Source: Holdemanella hominis
GTDB taxonomy: Bacteria > Bacillota_I > Bacilli_A > Erysipelotrichales > Erysipelotrichaceae
Assembly (NCBI RefSeq): GCF_014306155.1
Contig: NZ_JACRWH010000004.1
Span: 49,133 to 113,132 of the forward strand
DNA length: 64,000 nucleotides
Direction: 5' to 3'
The translations under genes and the position numbers were made by a program. The notes beneath the pieces are model-generated. The model worked only from the letters and a program-made list of their open reading frames with translations, had not been told where the DNA came from and ran no database searches. Of the stretch, positions 63,811 through 64,000 are shown one piece after another (positions within the stretch are counted from its first letter, which is position 1; each line of letters begins with the position of its first letter).

Positions 63811-64000
63811 TTCTCCCTTGGCTCCAGGCTGAATGTTGCATTTGGGTCGAGTACATACATTACGCGATTGCGGAAGCGAAGCCAGTTGGTGTAGCCATTG
63901 GCGTTGTTCTTGATACACTTGATAATCTTGTTTCGATTCTCAATGATCGCATTATTCACTTTTTTATTGCAGACCACCACCTGGCCTTTGTCTGCTTCAA
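63807..64000 (-). CDS. ISL3-like transposase, C-terminal end (5' end outside window)
   Basis: The minus-strand frame reads EADKGQVVVCNKKVNNAIIE, then NRNKIIKCIKNNANGYTNWLRFRNRVMYVLD, and stops at 63807-63809. The pattern N-x-IE-x2-NxKIK-x-IK..GY-N-x2-RFR-R is the C-terminal DDE-glutamate region of ISL3-type transposases. Codon use is more GC-rich than its neighbours, consistent with recent arrival. Confidence 0.72.
   Translation of the reverse strand, partial: EADKGQVVVCNKKVNNAIIENRNKIIKCIKNNANGYTNWLRFRNRVMYVLDPNATFSLEPREK

Noticed and set aside
1..64000. CRISPR arrays, tRNA and rRNA genes, prophage
   Set aside because: I found no regularly spaced direct repeats, no cloverleaf-like sequence with the conserved GTTCRA arm outside the IS right end, no rRNA segments and no phage structural genes.

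Overview
The window is the replication-origin region of a low-GC, Gram-positive (Bacillota) chromosome. Gene content, AT-rich codon use and gene order point to the Erysipelotrichia or a close relative; no 16S gene is present, so this placement is inference. The origin lies at about 17.46-17.85 kb. Almost every gene left of it is on the minus strand and most genes right of it are on the plus strand, so most genes are transcribed in the direction of replication.

Left arm (1-17.5 kb): the 3' end of a RodA/FtsW gene, nadK, a CYTH-domain protein, an HTH/coiled-coil protein beside a 0.65-kb block of CATATG-type palindromes, recR, dnaX (with a perfect parS site inside it), a decayed IS200/IS605 element, tadA, the 4.5S/SRP RNA gene, serS with a T-box leader (Ser specifier AGC), a broken small membrane-protein gene, then gyrA, gyrB, recF, an S4-domain gene, dnaN and dnaA.

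Right arm, 17.8-31 kb: a FemAB-type cell-wall aminoacyltransferase and a decayed tandem copy of it lie between the origin and rpmH-rnpA-yidC-khpB. Then follow pth-mfd-rqcP-NUDIX-HD hydrolase and a DUF1934 gene with argS and rpoE. From 31 to 38 kb is a wall/lipoteichoic-acid-type island: tagGH exporter, tagD, a GT2-TagF fusion and two more CDP-glycerol transferases. Next come a YkvI-like transporter under a T-box whose aligned specifier reads ATC (Ile), a small alarmone synthetase and rsmG-parA-parB. glmS follows, behind a glmS ribozyme and a putative Shine-Dalgarno switch. At 46-54 kb is a complete oligopeptide transporter operon (oppABCDF plus a coupled 63-residue membrane protein) followed by pepF and rpmE.

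From 54 to 64 kb: an aminotransferase, a frameshifted comFA with comFC, a membrane-anchored coiled-coil protein, a GlmU lacking its acetyltransferase half, prs, a Spx/ArsC-like protein, a TatD nuclease, a DUF3284 protein, a 57-residue secreted/membrane peptide, a Crp/Fnr regulator with a PrfA-box-like operator, an orphan structured RNA, and the 3' end of an ISL3-like transposase with a coupled small ORF running off the window.

Main points for follow-up: (1) the HTH/coiled-coil protein with helically phased palindromes near the origin, resembling a single-protein partition locus; (2) two mutually exclusive helices around the glmS ribozyme that could couple self-cleavage to hiding of the glmS ribosome-binding site; (3) the Crp/Fnr gene with a PrfA-like box centred near -41.5 of its own promoter; (4) the Ile-type T-box on an uncharacterised transporter; (5) the half-length GlmU. 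No tRNA, rRNA or CRISPR array was seen.
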